From the IMG/VR virus record IMGVR_UViG_3300037189_024986, positions 1-64,000 of that record: a stretch of DNA of 64,000 nt, one strand, 5' to 3'. Below are positions 8,036 to 17,482 of this stretch, piece after piece. The stretch is from a virus. Within the stretch, counting starts at the first letter, position 1. Each line of letters starts with the position of its first letter. The notes beneath the pieces are model-generated. The model ran no database searches. It had not been told where the DNA came from and saw only the letters and a list, made by a program, of their open reading frames with translations. The translations under genes and the position numbers were made by a program.

Positions 8036-11000
8036 ATGGAAGATAATTTAGGCCAGGTAAAGGTATTAATAACTCCAGTAATTGATCAATCAAGACTTGA
8101 TTCTGGGATAACGGATGCTGCTGAAAAAATGGCAGCACGTTTTGACAAAGCCTTTACTGGTAGAGGTCAACCACTTGGAAGAATAACTGGCAAAGTTACA
8201 GAGTTTGAAAAATCAATGGAAGCGGCAAATGCCCGCGTTATTGCTTTCGGCGCTTCTGCTGGTGGTATTTATCTTGTTAAATCTGCGTTTGATAAATTAG
8301 TATCTTCAACAATTGATGTAGAAAAAAATCTCACAAATATTAATATGATTTTGGGCTTGGGAAGTTCCAGCCTAAAAACTTTTTCCGCAGAAATGTTCAA
8401 AGCTGCCTCTGCTTCTGGACAAACATTTGAGACTGCTAGTAAAGTTGCCCTTGAATTTGCTCGTCACGGTGTAAGCGCGGTAGAAACCTCAAAAAGAATG
8501 AGTTCTGCAATGCAGTTAATGAGAATTTCTGGTTTGGATGCAGGAGAATCCGTTGATGTATTAACTGCTTCAATTAACTCTTTTAATAAAGAAGCCTTGA
8601 CATCTGCTGATGTTGTAAACAGACTCACTGCTGTTGATACAAAATTTGCCGTTAGCGCCCAAGATTTAGCAAAGGCAATTGAACGCGTAGGTTCAACTGC
8701 TGCTGAAGCTGGGATACAATTTAATCAATTATTAGGCTTTGTTACTGCTGCTCAGACGCAAACTTCTCGTGGTGGCGCAGTTATTGGTAACGCTTTTAAA
8801 TCAATCTTTACAAGACTAGCTCGTCCAGAAGTGCTCTCTGATTTGCAAGCCGTAGGCGTAACAACAAAAGATGCTGCTGGGCAAATTTTGCCAATGGTCC
8901 AAATCATGAAAAATTTGGCTTCCCAATATAGTCATCTTGGTGCAGCTCAAAAATCATTCATATCTGAAACTGTTGGCGGTGTTTATCAAGTCAACATTCT
9001 CAAGGCATCTTTAGCAGATTTAGGAAATGGAATTACTATTTTTGATAAAGTTGCCGCCACTGCCGCAAATTCTGCAGGGGTTGTTGATAAAAGAATGGCT
9101 CAATTAAATGAGACAATTTCTTCTAAATTAAATGTTTCTGCAAATCAATTAACTGAATTATTTTCTAACTTGGGTAATGTTTCTTTCGGTGGAAACATGA
9201 AAAAGGGTCTTGATAGCGTAAATAGTCAATTGGACTTTGTAAAACGTCAATTGGCCGATTTTTCAGAAGATGATACTTTTGGACAATCATTTGGTAAAAC
9301 AATTGGCAGAGGATTGGCTGATGCATTTGGTAATATTTTATCTGGACCAGGGCTTCAAATTGGAGCGATGTTGTTGACTAAAGTCGTTGTAGGTCTTGGT
9401 AAGTTTGCAATTGACGCAGGTAAAAATATGATGGGCATGACTGATGCCTTAAAAGCGCAGCAGGGACTTTTATCTAGCGTGGGTAATTTTTTACAAAATC
9501 ATAAAACTTTATTAGCAGAGCTTGAGTCTGGTCAAATAAGCATAAATGAAGTGACTGAACTTTATTTAGCAGACCTCGGAAAAGAAGAAGCGCATTTCGC
9601 TGCAATGGCCAGATACCAAAGAGAAATTGCTAGTTTGGCTCGACCATCTTTAAGCGCAGAAGCATTTGCGGAGTCCAAAACAAAAGGTGCTTCAGCAGGA
9701 TATATTCCCGCTTTCGCACAAGAAGAAAGAGATGCCAGATCAAAAGGGGCATCTCCCAGCGTTAGAGCAATGTTTGGTCCAAATATCCCTGGGATTGGTC
9801 CAACAATTATTAATAGTGAAGAAGTTGTAAAACAAAATTATGGTGGATCTGGACAGCCAGCAATACTTCGTACTTATGGACCCCCTGGACCAACAAAACT
9901 TTCAGGAGGACTTGTTCCAAATTTAGCAAATATTTTAGGAACAATATCTGTTGAAGGAATAAGATACCAAAAGCCTGATAAAAAATCATTTCAAGATTTT
10001 GATTACCCATTTATAGATTTATTGTCAATGATTCAAGGGCAATATGGCAGACAAATTCTCCCAATTTCTGCCAAATCTGGAATAGAAGCTGTATCAAAAG
10101 TTGGTCATCCAGGAAATTGGAATATAAGAGGATTTAACAAGCCTGGAGCAATTGCAAATTATCTTCAAGAATTATCTCGCCCAGAAATGTTTGTACAAGA
10201 AAGTTCTGAGCGTTTAAGGCATATAAGATCAAGTAAAGAAGTTTTTAAAAATCGTTTTATAAATCAAATTGGTGCGTATAATACTCAAGGTTTTGAAAAT
10301 TTAGAATTTTTAAATCCAGTTGTATTTGGGGCAAAAGAGAAGGGCCAGGAAATATATCATCAGATGCAAAAACAACCATTGTTATCTTCTGCTGAAGAAT
10401 TTCCCGCAATAAAATCGGCAAGAAATTTTCCTTGGTATAGAGGAGGAAAATCTTTTTCTCCTACAACTATGGTTGAAAACGAAAATATTATTCGCGGTCC
10501 AAAAACATATGGCGCATGGTACGAAGATTATATTCAAAAATTTTTAAAAGCTCATCCAGATATTCTTTCGTTAATTGGTCCAGGAATGACTACAGAAAGC
10601 CAGGCTCAATTAAATCAATTATTAAGAAATTTTTCTAAAGATTACGAAGGAGAAGAGAGATTTTTTGAAGAAAAGTATATAAAGAAATCTGGTGGACACA
10701 TTCCAAACTTTGGAAAAATAATTAGCAAAGGTGGTTCTGATCTTGATCTTTCTGAAGATGGAACATTAAAAATACATTATCTCGCTTCATCTATTTCTAA
10801 CAACGTTTTTCCCGAACTTCTTGAAGCATTAAATTCTGGAGAAATAACAAAAATAGATGGAGGAACAATTGTCGGCCCCAAAGTTCCAAATTTAATTCAT
10901 CATTTATCAAAGCTTTTACCAAAGTTAAGAAAAATAAATCCAAAAATACCCAGTTCTATTCCAATAACTGGTTATTTTACTCCTAACGATTTATATCGTA

Positions 11001-14000
11001 ATGCTTTCAGAAATAGGGGCGAAATGGTAACGCGCAATGTTTTGGATTCAGAACATCAAAAAAAATTAAAGGAGCTTGCTTCTAGTCAAGGATTAAGAAT
11101 TGTAAAAACCGGTAGTTATACTCGTTTTGTTAAAAAAGAAGACAAAAATGATTTCAACACTGCTTATGAAGTTAAAGTTCCTGGAGAAAGATCTCCAAGA
11201 TATGGTCTTTTTACAGAAGAAGATATACAAGGAATATTCCCTCAAGCAACATTTACTCCAAAAACGCAAAGAGATCTATTTTCTAGTAATACAACCGCCA
11301 GAAAAGATCTTACGCAATTAAGAGCTGCTGTCAAAGCGATGGCTGGCGCAAACAGACAAAATGTAGAAGATAGATTTGGTAGAGAATATATTGAATTATC
11401 AAAAGTTTATCCTCGCGGATTGGCTTCGGGATATAATCCTATTGCCGATGCATTTAGCAGAGAGAATTCTCCAACTGCAAAGCTTGGTTTTTCTTCAAGA
11501 GTTAAAAGTTCTGGAAATCCTGGTGGAGCATTAGTTTATGATTCTTCTTATCAAAATGGTCCAGAAGATGCAATCAGACAACATCTTATGTCTGGAAGAC
11601 CAGACGTAGTAAATGCTGGTACGCCTAATGAAAAAATTCCAAACTTTGCAATGGATATGTCTGCTATTTCAAGCATTGCTCTTGGCGCAATGCAAGGCAC
11701 AGGACTATCAGACTGGACATCTAAAAAGATGCCTGAAATTTCTTATGGCTTTGATAAAATGCAACATGCAGTTGGTACTGCCACCGAAAAATTGTTGTTG
11801 ATGCAAAAACAGTTGGAAGCAGGTCAAAATGTAAAATATGGTGGTCAATCATATGCACCAGATCAATCAATAGAATTAACAAATGCATTTAAAAAAGCTT
11901 TTGATGAAAAATTTAAAGGCAAAGGTTTTCAATTTGGTACATCTCAAGAAGAATTAAAATCTCAGCAAGCGGCCTATATTCCTTATATTCAAAAAATACA
12001 AGAAAAAGAACAAGGAATTCGTTCTCGTGGATTTGCTGCAAGCATGATTGCCCCCGCAGTTGGGGGAATTGTTTCTCAGGGGCTTCAAGCTGGTGGGTAT
12101 CTCAATGCTTCAAAAGCTGTGTCAGCATTAACAGATAGCGCCACAATGGCTGCTCAATTCATGATAGCTTTTCCAAACAGAGTTGGAACAGCACTTTCTG
12201 GTGCAGTAATGGCTTCTGGTGTTTCTAATGCTCTTAATGAAATGGTTTATAAAACCGGCACTTTAGAAAGAGCATTTGATTTAACAAGTACAAGATTAGA
12301 AAAAACTGCTTCAGCAGTAAATACAATCAATCAAAGTTATGATGCACTTGATTCTGCATTAAAATCTGGATCAATAAGTACTAGTCAGTTAGTTGCACTT
12401 CAAAGAAATTTAGCAAAATCTTATTCAGAATTGGGTGCAGTAAAAGGTGGCGGAGCAATTGTCGCCGCAATGAAAGGTGCTGGCACAGCCGAAGCAAGAG
12501 CAACGGCTGGGGCAGAAGCAGTCGATGCATTACAAAATGAAAGAAATAAAAGTTCATTTCAATTAGCTTTTGCAAAACAACAACAAGCTCGTTCTGAATT
12601 TGGAATTAATTTTGGAAAAGGAGCGCAAGGAAATCTTACTCCAAGAAATAGACAAGAACAAATTGAAAATATAGAATTAATGCGTAGTGCTGCATCAAAT
12701 ATTCAAGGTGAATTTATTACTGCCCAAAGTAAAAAGGGTGGAAACGCAGAATTGGTACAAAGAATGGCTACAGGAGTAATTTCTAGGTCAGATGTTGAAA
12801 CAATTAAAAAAGGGGCAAAAGAAACAGAATCCTATAAAGACTTAGAAAAGGCTGACCCAAAAGCTGCGGCTGCTGTAATCGAAGAATTAAATAGACAACT
12901 TCAAGAGGTTGCTATACCTGATGACCAAATTTCAGCATATAAAGAAAGTCTTGCAAAATTAAAAAGTCTTCAAATTCAAGAAGTTTATTTGCGCCAAAAC
13001 TATAATCAGTCTCTGCAAAATAAATTGCAAAGCGGTTCAATTGCTTCTGCGATGGCCAATACCAAAAATATATATGGTATTCAAAGCAAGGGAATACAAG
13101 AGGGTTACGAGTATTCTAAAAAAGAAAAAGGATTGGGATTAGAAGCTCTATACACTGGTGAGCAGTCAATGATTTTAAAGAGGGGAAAAGAAGAACAAGC
13201 TCATATCGCAGAACAAACTAGTCTCAAAGCTCAGGCTGTTAAAGCTCAAGGTGGAGCAGAAATTGGTTCTTTAATTAGCGGAGAGATTGGAAAATTCATT
13301 TCTTCATCTTTGGGAACGGCGGAAGCTTCTGGAAAAACTGGTACGGTGCAGCCAAGTGAAGCATTGAGTAAAGCAACAGAATATCTTGGCGCCAGACAAA
13401 AAGAATTTTCTGGAGCAGGAGGGGCAGAAAAGTTGTTTGAATTACAACAAAAAGCTACATCACCAGATGAATTTGCTAAAAGTTATCTTGGAGAATTTAA
13501 AGACTTTCAAGCTGGTACTGGGGGAAAAGGTACAGAAGCAGATTACAAAACTTTACTCAGTCAAATTTCAACAATGTCGGCGGGAGATATAAATGAAAAA
13601 ATGCTCAAAACTCTCCTTGATATTCAAAAAGTTGATGAAGAAGGTAACGCACAGCAAAAAGAAAGCTCTGATCAAATGATTGCTGCCATTGCCGCTTCTA
13701 AGTTTAAAGAAGCTGCTGGCCAATTAGGAGGAACAGGAATTTTAGATAGAAATACCTTTCGTCAACAACGCAGAGAAATAAGAAGAGCAGAATCTAAATT
13801 GCGCTCAAGAGATGCCGGAGTAAGAGGCGAAGGGGCAGCAAGATTATTGGCTGCAATTCCAGAAAGTCAAAGAGATTATAATGACCCATATATTAAAAAA
13901 TTATATGATGCTGCCTCTGGAGGCATAGCAAGTAGACAAGCTCGTACATTACAAGGAACTGGCATTGGAAAATATATGGTCTCTGGCGCCGAAGCTGGTC

Positions 14001-15628
14001 AAGCTGCAATTTTTGAAAGATTTAAAGGCACAAATCTTCCTATTCCAAAATCAGTCAAAGAGGGATTAGAGCAGATGAAAAAAGGCCAAGGCGTAAATCC
14101 AGAATTCGACGCCGCTTTAAAAAAATCCGCAAAATCTCTTAAACTCTCTACAGATGCTGTTGATGCTTTTGCGACTAAAATTAATTCTTTTAATTCTGCC
14201 ATTGATATTGGTCAAAAAACAGGAGCTATTGCGCAAAACAAAGCCGAACAAGATCAAGTTAAAGCAGAAATGGAAAAACAAAAGGGTGAGTTACCTGCTG
14301 GCACAGCAAAGTCTAGCGAAGCAATTCTTCCCATAACAGATAGTCTTATTACAAGATATGGTCAAGATACCGTTCGTCTTTTGACTGATATTTTGGGGGC
14401 AATGATTGCTTTGCGCATACTTGGCGGCAAAGGAGCAATTAGTGAAGTTGGTGCAGGAATTGCTGCTGGTGGTAGAAAAGTAATGGGCGGTATAAAAAGT
14501 ATTGGTAGAGCTTTTGGTATTGGCGCAGCAGCAGAAGGCTCTGTTGCAGCAGGGGGCGCTATTGCAACAGAGGCTGTCACAGCGGCAAAGGGGACAATTA
14601 AAGTAGATCTCGCCGCTCAACAGGCAAAAGCCTTGGAAAAACAAATGGCTTATATCCCAGAATCTTTTGGAGGTCCAAAAGCTCCAGGTCCATCTTTCGG
14701 GGAAGTTTTGCCAGGAGAATTAACTCATCTTGAACCAACTTCACAACTTAAACCACAATTTAAACCTGGTGTTCCCGTAACTGATGCAGAAATAAATTCT
14801 GCTTTAAATGCAGGAAGAGAATCTGGAAGACAAGCGGCGAGCACAAGTAGAGCCATTGCCGCCACGGAACAGGCAGCAAAGACTGCCAGCGAAGCTTCTA
14901 AAGCTGGTAAAGTATTGGGTATGGGAGCAAAAGTTGGAAAATTTGTAGGGGGTAGTCCACTTTTAGGAGATTTAGTAGACGTTGCTTCTATTGGTGCAGG
15001 AGCCATCTCTGGAGGAGGAAATATATCCGAAACAATGGGCGACATGATGTTAGAATCTGCAAAAGAAAGAGTTAATAAACCTGGTGGACATATGGGCGGT
15101 GACTTTTTGGCTGGTATGACCGTAAGAGGAATGACCAGTTCTTTCTTAGCTAAAGATGTTAGTAAAATGCAAGAAGGCGAAGGTGGCATAAATAGATTAG
15201 AAAATGCCATAAAAATGAAAGAATTGATAAAATCTCAAGGTGGCAACATTAAAAACGCTGAATTATTTAGCCCAGATTTTAGAAAAAATTTATTAAATCC
15301 AGAATGGCAGCAGTCTCATGGTCTTGCCCCTCATTTGGATAAATCTGGTGGCATTGTTGCTCCAACTGGCGCAGCAATTCCAACTGGAGACGCTGCTGCC
15401 AAAGCCACAGGACAAAAACCAGAGTCAGAGGCTTCTAAAACAGAGAAAAAGCCAGCAGAACCACAAAAGGTTGATGTTAAAATGAGTGCGGAGCCATTGC
15501 ATGTAAATGTTACTGTTACCGATGAAAATGGTAAAAAGATACAAGAAATGCAGCAACAAATTGTTCAGTTCAAGCAAAAACTAGAAGAAGTAACTGGAAA
15601 TAAAACTCCAGCGGCTATAACTAAATAA
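8036..15628 (+). CDS. Tail tape measure protein
   Basis: This is the largest gene in the window (2530 aa). Residues about 60-380 match the PhageMin_Tail/TIGR01760 tape measure core: a conserved helical part with NITNMILG-like, ASGQTFETASKVALEFARHG and FVTAAQTQTSRGGAVIGNAF segments. Tape measure proteins fill the tail tube and set its length. At about 0.15 nm per residue the tail would be up to about 380 nm, less if the insert zone is not extended. Residues about 550-1205 are not helical rod but a series of inserts bounded by short GYIPAFA, GGHIPNFG and KIPNFA motifs. Residues about 1900-2300 contain Ala/Gly-rich hydrophobic stretches that could cross or insert in a membrane during DNA entry. 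It follows the chaperone genes, as expected. Confidence 0.92.
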   Translation: MEDNLGQVKVLITPVIDQSRLDSGITDAAEKMAARFDKAFTGRGQPLGRITGKVTEFEKSMEAANARVIAFGASAGGIYLVKSAFDKLVSSTIDVEKNLTNINMILGLGSSSLKTFSAEMFKAASASGQTFETASKVALEFARHGVSAVETSKRMSSAMQLMRISGLDAGESVDVLTASINSFNKEALTSADVVNRLTAVDTKFAVSAQDLAKAIERVGSTAAEAGIQFNQLLGFVTAAQTQTSRGGAVIGNAFKSIFTRLARPEVLSDLQAVGVTTKDAAGQILPMVQIMKNLASQYSHLGAAQKSFISETVGGVYQVNILKASLADLGNGITIFDKVAATAANSAGVVDKRMAQLNETISSKLNVSANQLTELFSNLGNVSFGGNMKKGLDSVNSQLDFVKRQLADFSEDDTFGQSFGKTIGRGLADAFGNILSGPGLQIGAMLLTKVVVGLGKFAIDAGKNMMGMTDALKAQQGLLSSVGNFLQNHKTLLAELESGQISINEVTELYLADLGKEEAHFAAMARYQREIASLARPSLSAEAFAESKTKGASAGYIPAFAQEERDARSKGASPSVRAMFGPNIPGIGPTIINSEEVVKQNYGGSGQPAILRTYGPPGPTKLSGGLVPNLANILGTISVEGIRYQKPDKKSFQDFDYPFIDLLSMIQGQYGRQILPISAKSGIEAVSKVGHPGNWNIRGFNKPGAIANYLQELSRPEMFVQESSERLRHIRSSKEVFKNRFINQIGAYNTQGFENLEFLNPVVFGAKEKGQEIYHQMQKQPLLSSAEEFPAIKSARNFPWYRGGKSFSPTTMVENENIIRGPKTYGAWYEDYIQKFLKAHPDILSLIGPGMTTESQAQLNQLLRNFSKDYEGEERFFEEKYIKKSGGHIPNFGKIISKGGSDLDLSEDGTLKIHYLASSISNNVFPELLEALNSGEITKIDGGTIVGPKVPNLIHHLSKLLPKLRKINPKIPSSIPITGYFTPNDLYRNAFRNRGEMVTRNVLDSEHQKKLKELASSQGLRIVKTGSYTRFVKKEDKNDFNTAYEVKVPGERSPRYGLFTEEDIQGIFPQATFTPKTQRDLFSSNTTARKDLTQLRAAVKAMAGANRQNVEDRFGREYIELSKVYPRGLASGYNPIADAFSRENSPTAKLGFSSRVKSSGNPGGALVYDSSYQNGPEDAIRQHLMSGRPDVVNAGTPNEKIPNFAMDMSAISSIALGAMQGTGLSDWTSKKMPEISYGFDKMQHAVGTATEKLLLMQKQLEAGQNVKYGGQSYAPDQSIELTNAFKKAFDEKFKGKGFQFGTSQEELKSQQAAYIPYIQKIQEKEQGIRSRGFAASMIAPAVGGIVSQGLQAGGYLNASKAVSALTDSATMAAQFMIAFPNRVGTALSGAVMASGVSNALNEMVYKTGTLERAFDLTSTRLEKTASAVNTINQSYDALDSALKSGSISTSQLVALQRNLAKSYSELGAVKGGGAIVAAMKGAGTAEARATAGAEAVDALQNERNKSSFQLAFAKQQQARSEFGINFGKGAQGNLTPRNRQEQIENIELMRSAASNIQGEFITAQSKKGGNAELVQRMATGVISRSDVETIKKGAKETESYKDLEKADPKAAAAVIEELNRQLQEVAIPDDQISAYKESLAKLKSLQIQEVYLRQNYNQSLQNKLQSGSIASAMANTKNIYGIQSKGIQEGYEYSKKEKGLGLEALYTGEQSMILKRGKEEQAHIAEQTSLKAQAVKAQGGAEIGSLISGEIGKFISSSLGTAEASGKTGTVQPSEALSKATEYLGARQKEFSGAGGAEKLFELQQKATSPDEFAKSYLGEFKDFQAGTGGKGTEADYKTLLSQISTMSAGDINEKMLKTLLDIQKVDEEGNAQQKESSDQMIAAIAASKFKEAAGQLGGTGILDRNTFRQQRREIRRAESKLRSRDAGVRGEGAARLLAAIPESQRDYNDPYIKKLYDAASGGIASRQARTLQGTGIGKYMVSGAEAGQAAIFERFKGTNLPIPKSVKEGLEQMKKGQGVNPEFDAALKKSAKSLKLSTDAVDAFATKINSFNSAIDIGQKTGAIAQNKAEQDQVKAEMEKQKGELPAGTAKSSEAILPITDSLITRYGQDTVRLLTDILGAMIALRILGGKGAISEVGAGIAAGGRKVMGGIKSIGRAFGIGAAAEGSVAAGGAIATEAVTAAKGTIKVDLAAQQAKALEKQMAYIPESFGGPKAPGPSFGEVLPGELTHLEPTSQLKPQFKPGVPVTDAEINSALNAGRESGRQAASTSRAIAATEQAAKTASEASKAGKVLGMGAKVGKFVGGSPLLGDLVDVASIGAGAISGGGNISETMGDMMLESAKERVNKPGGHMGGDFLAGMTVRGMTSSFLAKDVSKMQEGEGGINRLENAIKMKELIKSQGGNIKNAELFSPDFRKNLLNPEWQQSHGLAPHLDKSGGIVAPTGAAIPTGDAAAKATGQKPESEASKTEKKPAEPQKVDVKMSAEPLHVNVTVTDENGKKIQEMQQQIVQFKQKLEEVTGNKTPAAITK
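9660..11670 (+). repeat. Degenerate IPNFA-type motif repeats bounding inserted modules in the tape measure gene
   Basis: Within the tape measure reading frame, at least five related short motifs occur: ASAGYIPAFA (about residue 551), SGGLVPNLAN (about 622), SGGHIPNFG (about 885), LASGYNPIADAF (about 1127) and NEKIPNFAM (about 1203). They divide the region into non-rod segments of 70-260 residues. Similar (S/A)GYIPNFA repeats are, to my knowledge, common in tape measure proteins of environmental phages, where they flank exchangeable domains. The repeats are at protein level; the DNA is not obviously repetitive. Confidence 0.6.
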
Positions 15629-15646
15629 GTATTATAATATAATTAT

Positions 15647-17479
15647 ATGGCAAATTTTGTAGGTTTAATAACTGGCACACTGGGATACGAAAAAAGGAAA
15701 GAGTTTTTCGGTAATGCCCTTATGCTCAGGGAGGTTGACACATACAACTATGAAATTTATAGCACTGATTTTGCCACCCAAAATGCAGATGTAATTCAAA
15801 ATAAAATACAGCAGCAATTTTCTAGTGTTTATTCTGGAGATGTTAATGTTAAAGTATTTAATACTCAAAACACTTATCAATTTCCTAGCGATAGCTTAAG
15901 AGCTTCAAGATTTTCGGTAACCGTTGAAATTAAATTGCCATACGCCAATTTATCCAGTGACTTTACTGAATTGGCTGGAAATTATTACAAGGGTTTAGAT
16001 TCAACATTCTTTACTAACTATGGCAAATATTTGTTGGATTTTAAAGAAGATTTTACCTTTGCTACAAATGCAAATGGAAATAGAGAATTTGGACATAATG
16101 TTTCTTTTGGATTACAAACTGGTTGGTCAGGAGTCAATTCTCAAGCAGGAAGAAAATCTTATGCGCAGCAAGTAGTTAGCGGCATCTTTAGTCAAGACAA
16201 AAATACCACATTTGGTATAGATACAATGGTTGGTAATGTTCTTTATGTCGGGGACAGTGGAGTGTTTAGAAATTACTTTTCAGAATCTTATGACTTGATG
16301 AAAAACTCTTATAGTTTTTCAAGAAAAAGAGAGCAATTGCCCATTGATTCAACAAATTCCATTTATAATCTTAATTATGCAATTAATTTAAATACAGATG
16401 GTACTGTTGATGTTTCAGAGAAAGCTTCCACAATGGCAAAGATTAGTTTCAATTCCGCAAAGACTGATTTTGATAATTTTTATACTGGGTCATATGGTCG
16501 CTGTAATGTTATGTTTAATAAATTTTATAATTCAAACATTATGCTGCAAGACACGCAGTATTCCACCTATGGAATAAATGCTGTTTCTGGGTTAATAAAT
16601 TCTCCTTTAAAATTAACAAGATTTTACGACACAAATAGTATGCAGTTAAATTATGATGTCACTTATACCAACAACCCAAACTATTCTGGGCCAGGAACAA
16701 TACAATCAGAAACTCTTGAATTTAATATTGATAAATATAATAAAGTCGAGGTTTCTCATGCCTTTGATTTTATATCTAATAGGATTACGGGCAGCGCCGC
16801 AACATTTTCTAGTTTAATTAATTCTGCTATTTCATCAACTGGACCAACAGTAAGTGGGTATTATAGCTCAAATTTTTCTAATATCAATACAATTTTCCCA
16901 AAAATTAATTTAATTAAAAGCACGGCGAGTTATCCAAATATCAAAACAAAAGCAATGGCCAAGTTTGAATATAGTAACAATCCCACTTATTTTGTTACAT
17001 ATAATGGCATAGTTTTTAAAATTTTAGATTATGATATTGAAAAGAAATCTCCCCCAGATTTAATTAAAGAATATAAAATTGTTAATCGCCCCACTAAAAA
17101 GTCAGTAATGACTTATGAATATCAATCAGAAAGGGGTATATTGTCGGTCAGCGTAAAAGCTTCAATTGGCAAACAAAATAATCAATTTTATCCAAACACT
17201 AATGGGACTTTTTCGCCATTGAATGATGATTCAAATAGTAATAATTTGCAACTATATCAATATTTAAATGCCCTTTATCAATACGCTGGACAATTGTTCC
17301 TGGCTCAATTTGGCAATCCAACGGTGGCATTTAATTGGTTTATTTCTGATTCTAGTTATTCTTTTAGTTCTGAAGGCGAATTAATGGTAAAAATAGATTA
17401 TAATTATACATTAAAGAAGAGATCCAATGTTTTACAAAGCAATCAAAGGCCCACCACAGTCCCAGTAGGTGGTTATTAA
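15647..17479 (+). CDS. Tail-tip or distal tail virion protein
   Basis: This 610-residue protein follows the tape measure gene, where siphoviruses encode distal tail proteins. It is beta-rich, with many Tyr, Asn, Ser and Phe. It shares a segment (NLNTDGTVDVSEKAS, about residues 250-265) with the next gene (NDDGTVNVNHKISARG), and both proteins end in a PxGGY-like tail, so the two look like diverged paralogs. The only sequence before the start is an AT-rich TATTATAATATAATTAT tract. Function within the tail tip is inferred from order. Confidence 0.55.
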   Translation: MANFVGLITGTLGYEKRKEFFGNALMLREVDTYNYEIYSTDFATQNADVIQNKIQQQFSSVYSGDVNVKVFNTQNTYQFPSDSLRASRFSVTVEIKLPYANLSSDFTELAGNYYKGLDSTFFTNYGKYLLDFKEDFTFATNANGNREFGHNVSFGLQTGWSGVNSQAGRKSYAQQVVSGIFSQDKNTTFGIDTMVGNVLYVGDSGVFRNYFSESYDLMKNSYSFSRKREQLPIDSTNSIYNLNYAINLNTDGTVDVSEKASTMAKISFNSAKTDFDNFYTGSYGRCNVMFNKFYNSNIMLQDTQYSTYGINAVSGLINSPLKLTRFYDTNSMQLNYDVTYTNNPNYSGPGTIQSETLEFNIDKYNKVEVSHAFDFISNRITGSAATFSSLINSAISSTGPTVSGYYSSNFSNINTIFPKINLIKSTASYPNIKTKAMAKFEYSNNPTYFVTYNGIVFKILDYDIEKKSPPDLIKEYKIVNRPTKKSVMTYEYQSERGILSVSVKASIGKQNNQFYPNTNGTFSPLNDDSNSNNLQLYQYLNALYQYAGQLFLAQFGNPTVAFNWFISDSSYSFSSEGELMVKIDYNYTLKKRSNVLQSNQRPTTVPVGGY

Positions 17480-17482
17480 TTT

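Noticed and set aside
14291-14644. 117-codon Cys-rich frame on the minus strand
   Set aside because: The cysteines come from reversed Ala codons (GCA read as TGC) of the tape measure gene; no independent support.
14725-15210. 161-codon open frame on the minus strand within the tape measure gene
   Set aside because: It is fully antisense to a confident gene, has proline- and serine-rich low-complexity sequence as expected from the reverse of Ala/Gly-rich codons, and has no start signals.
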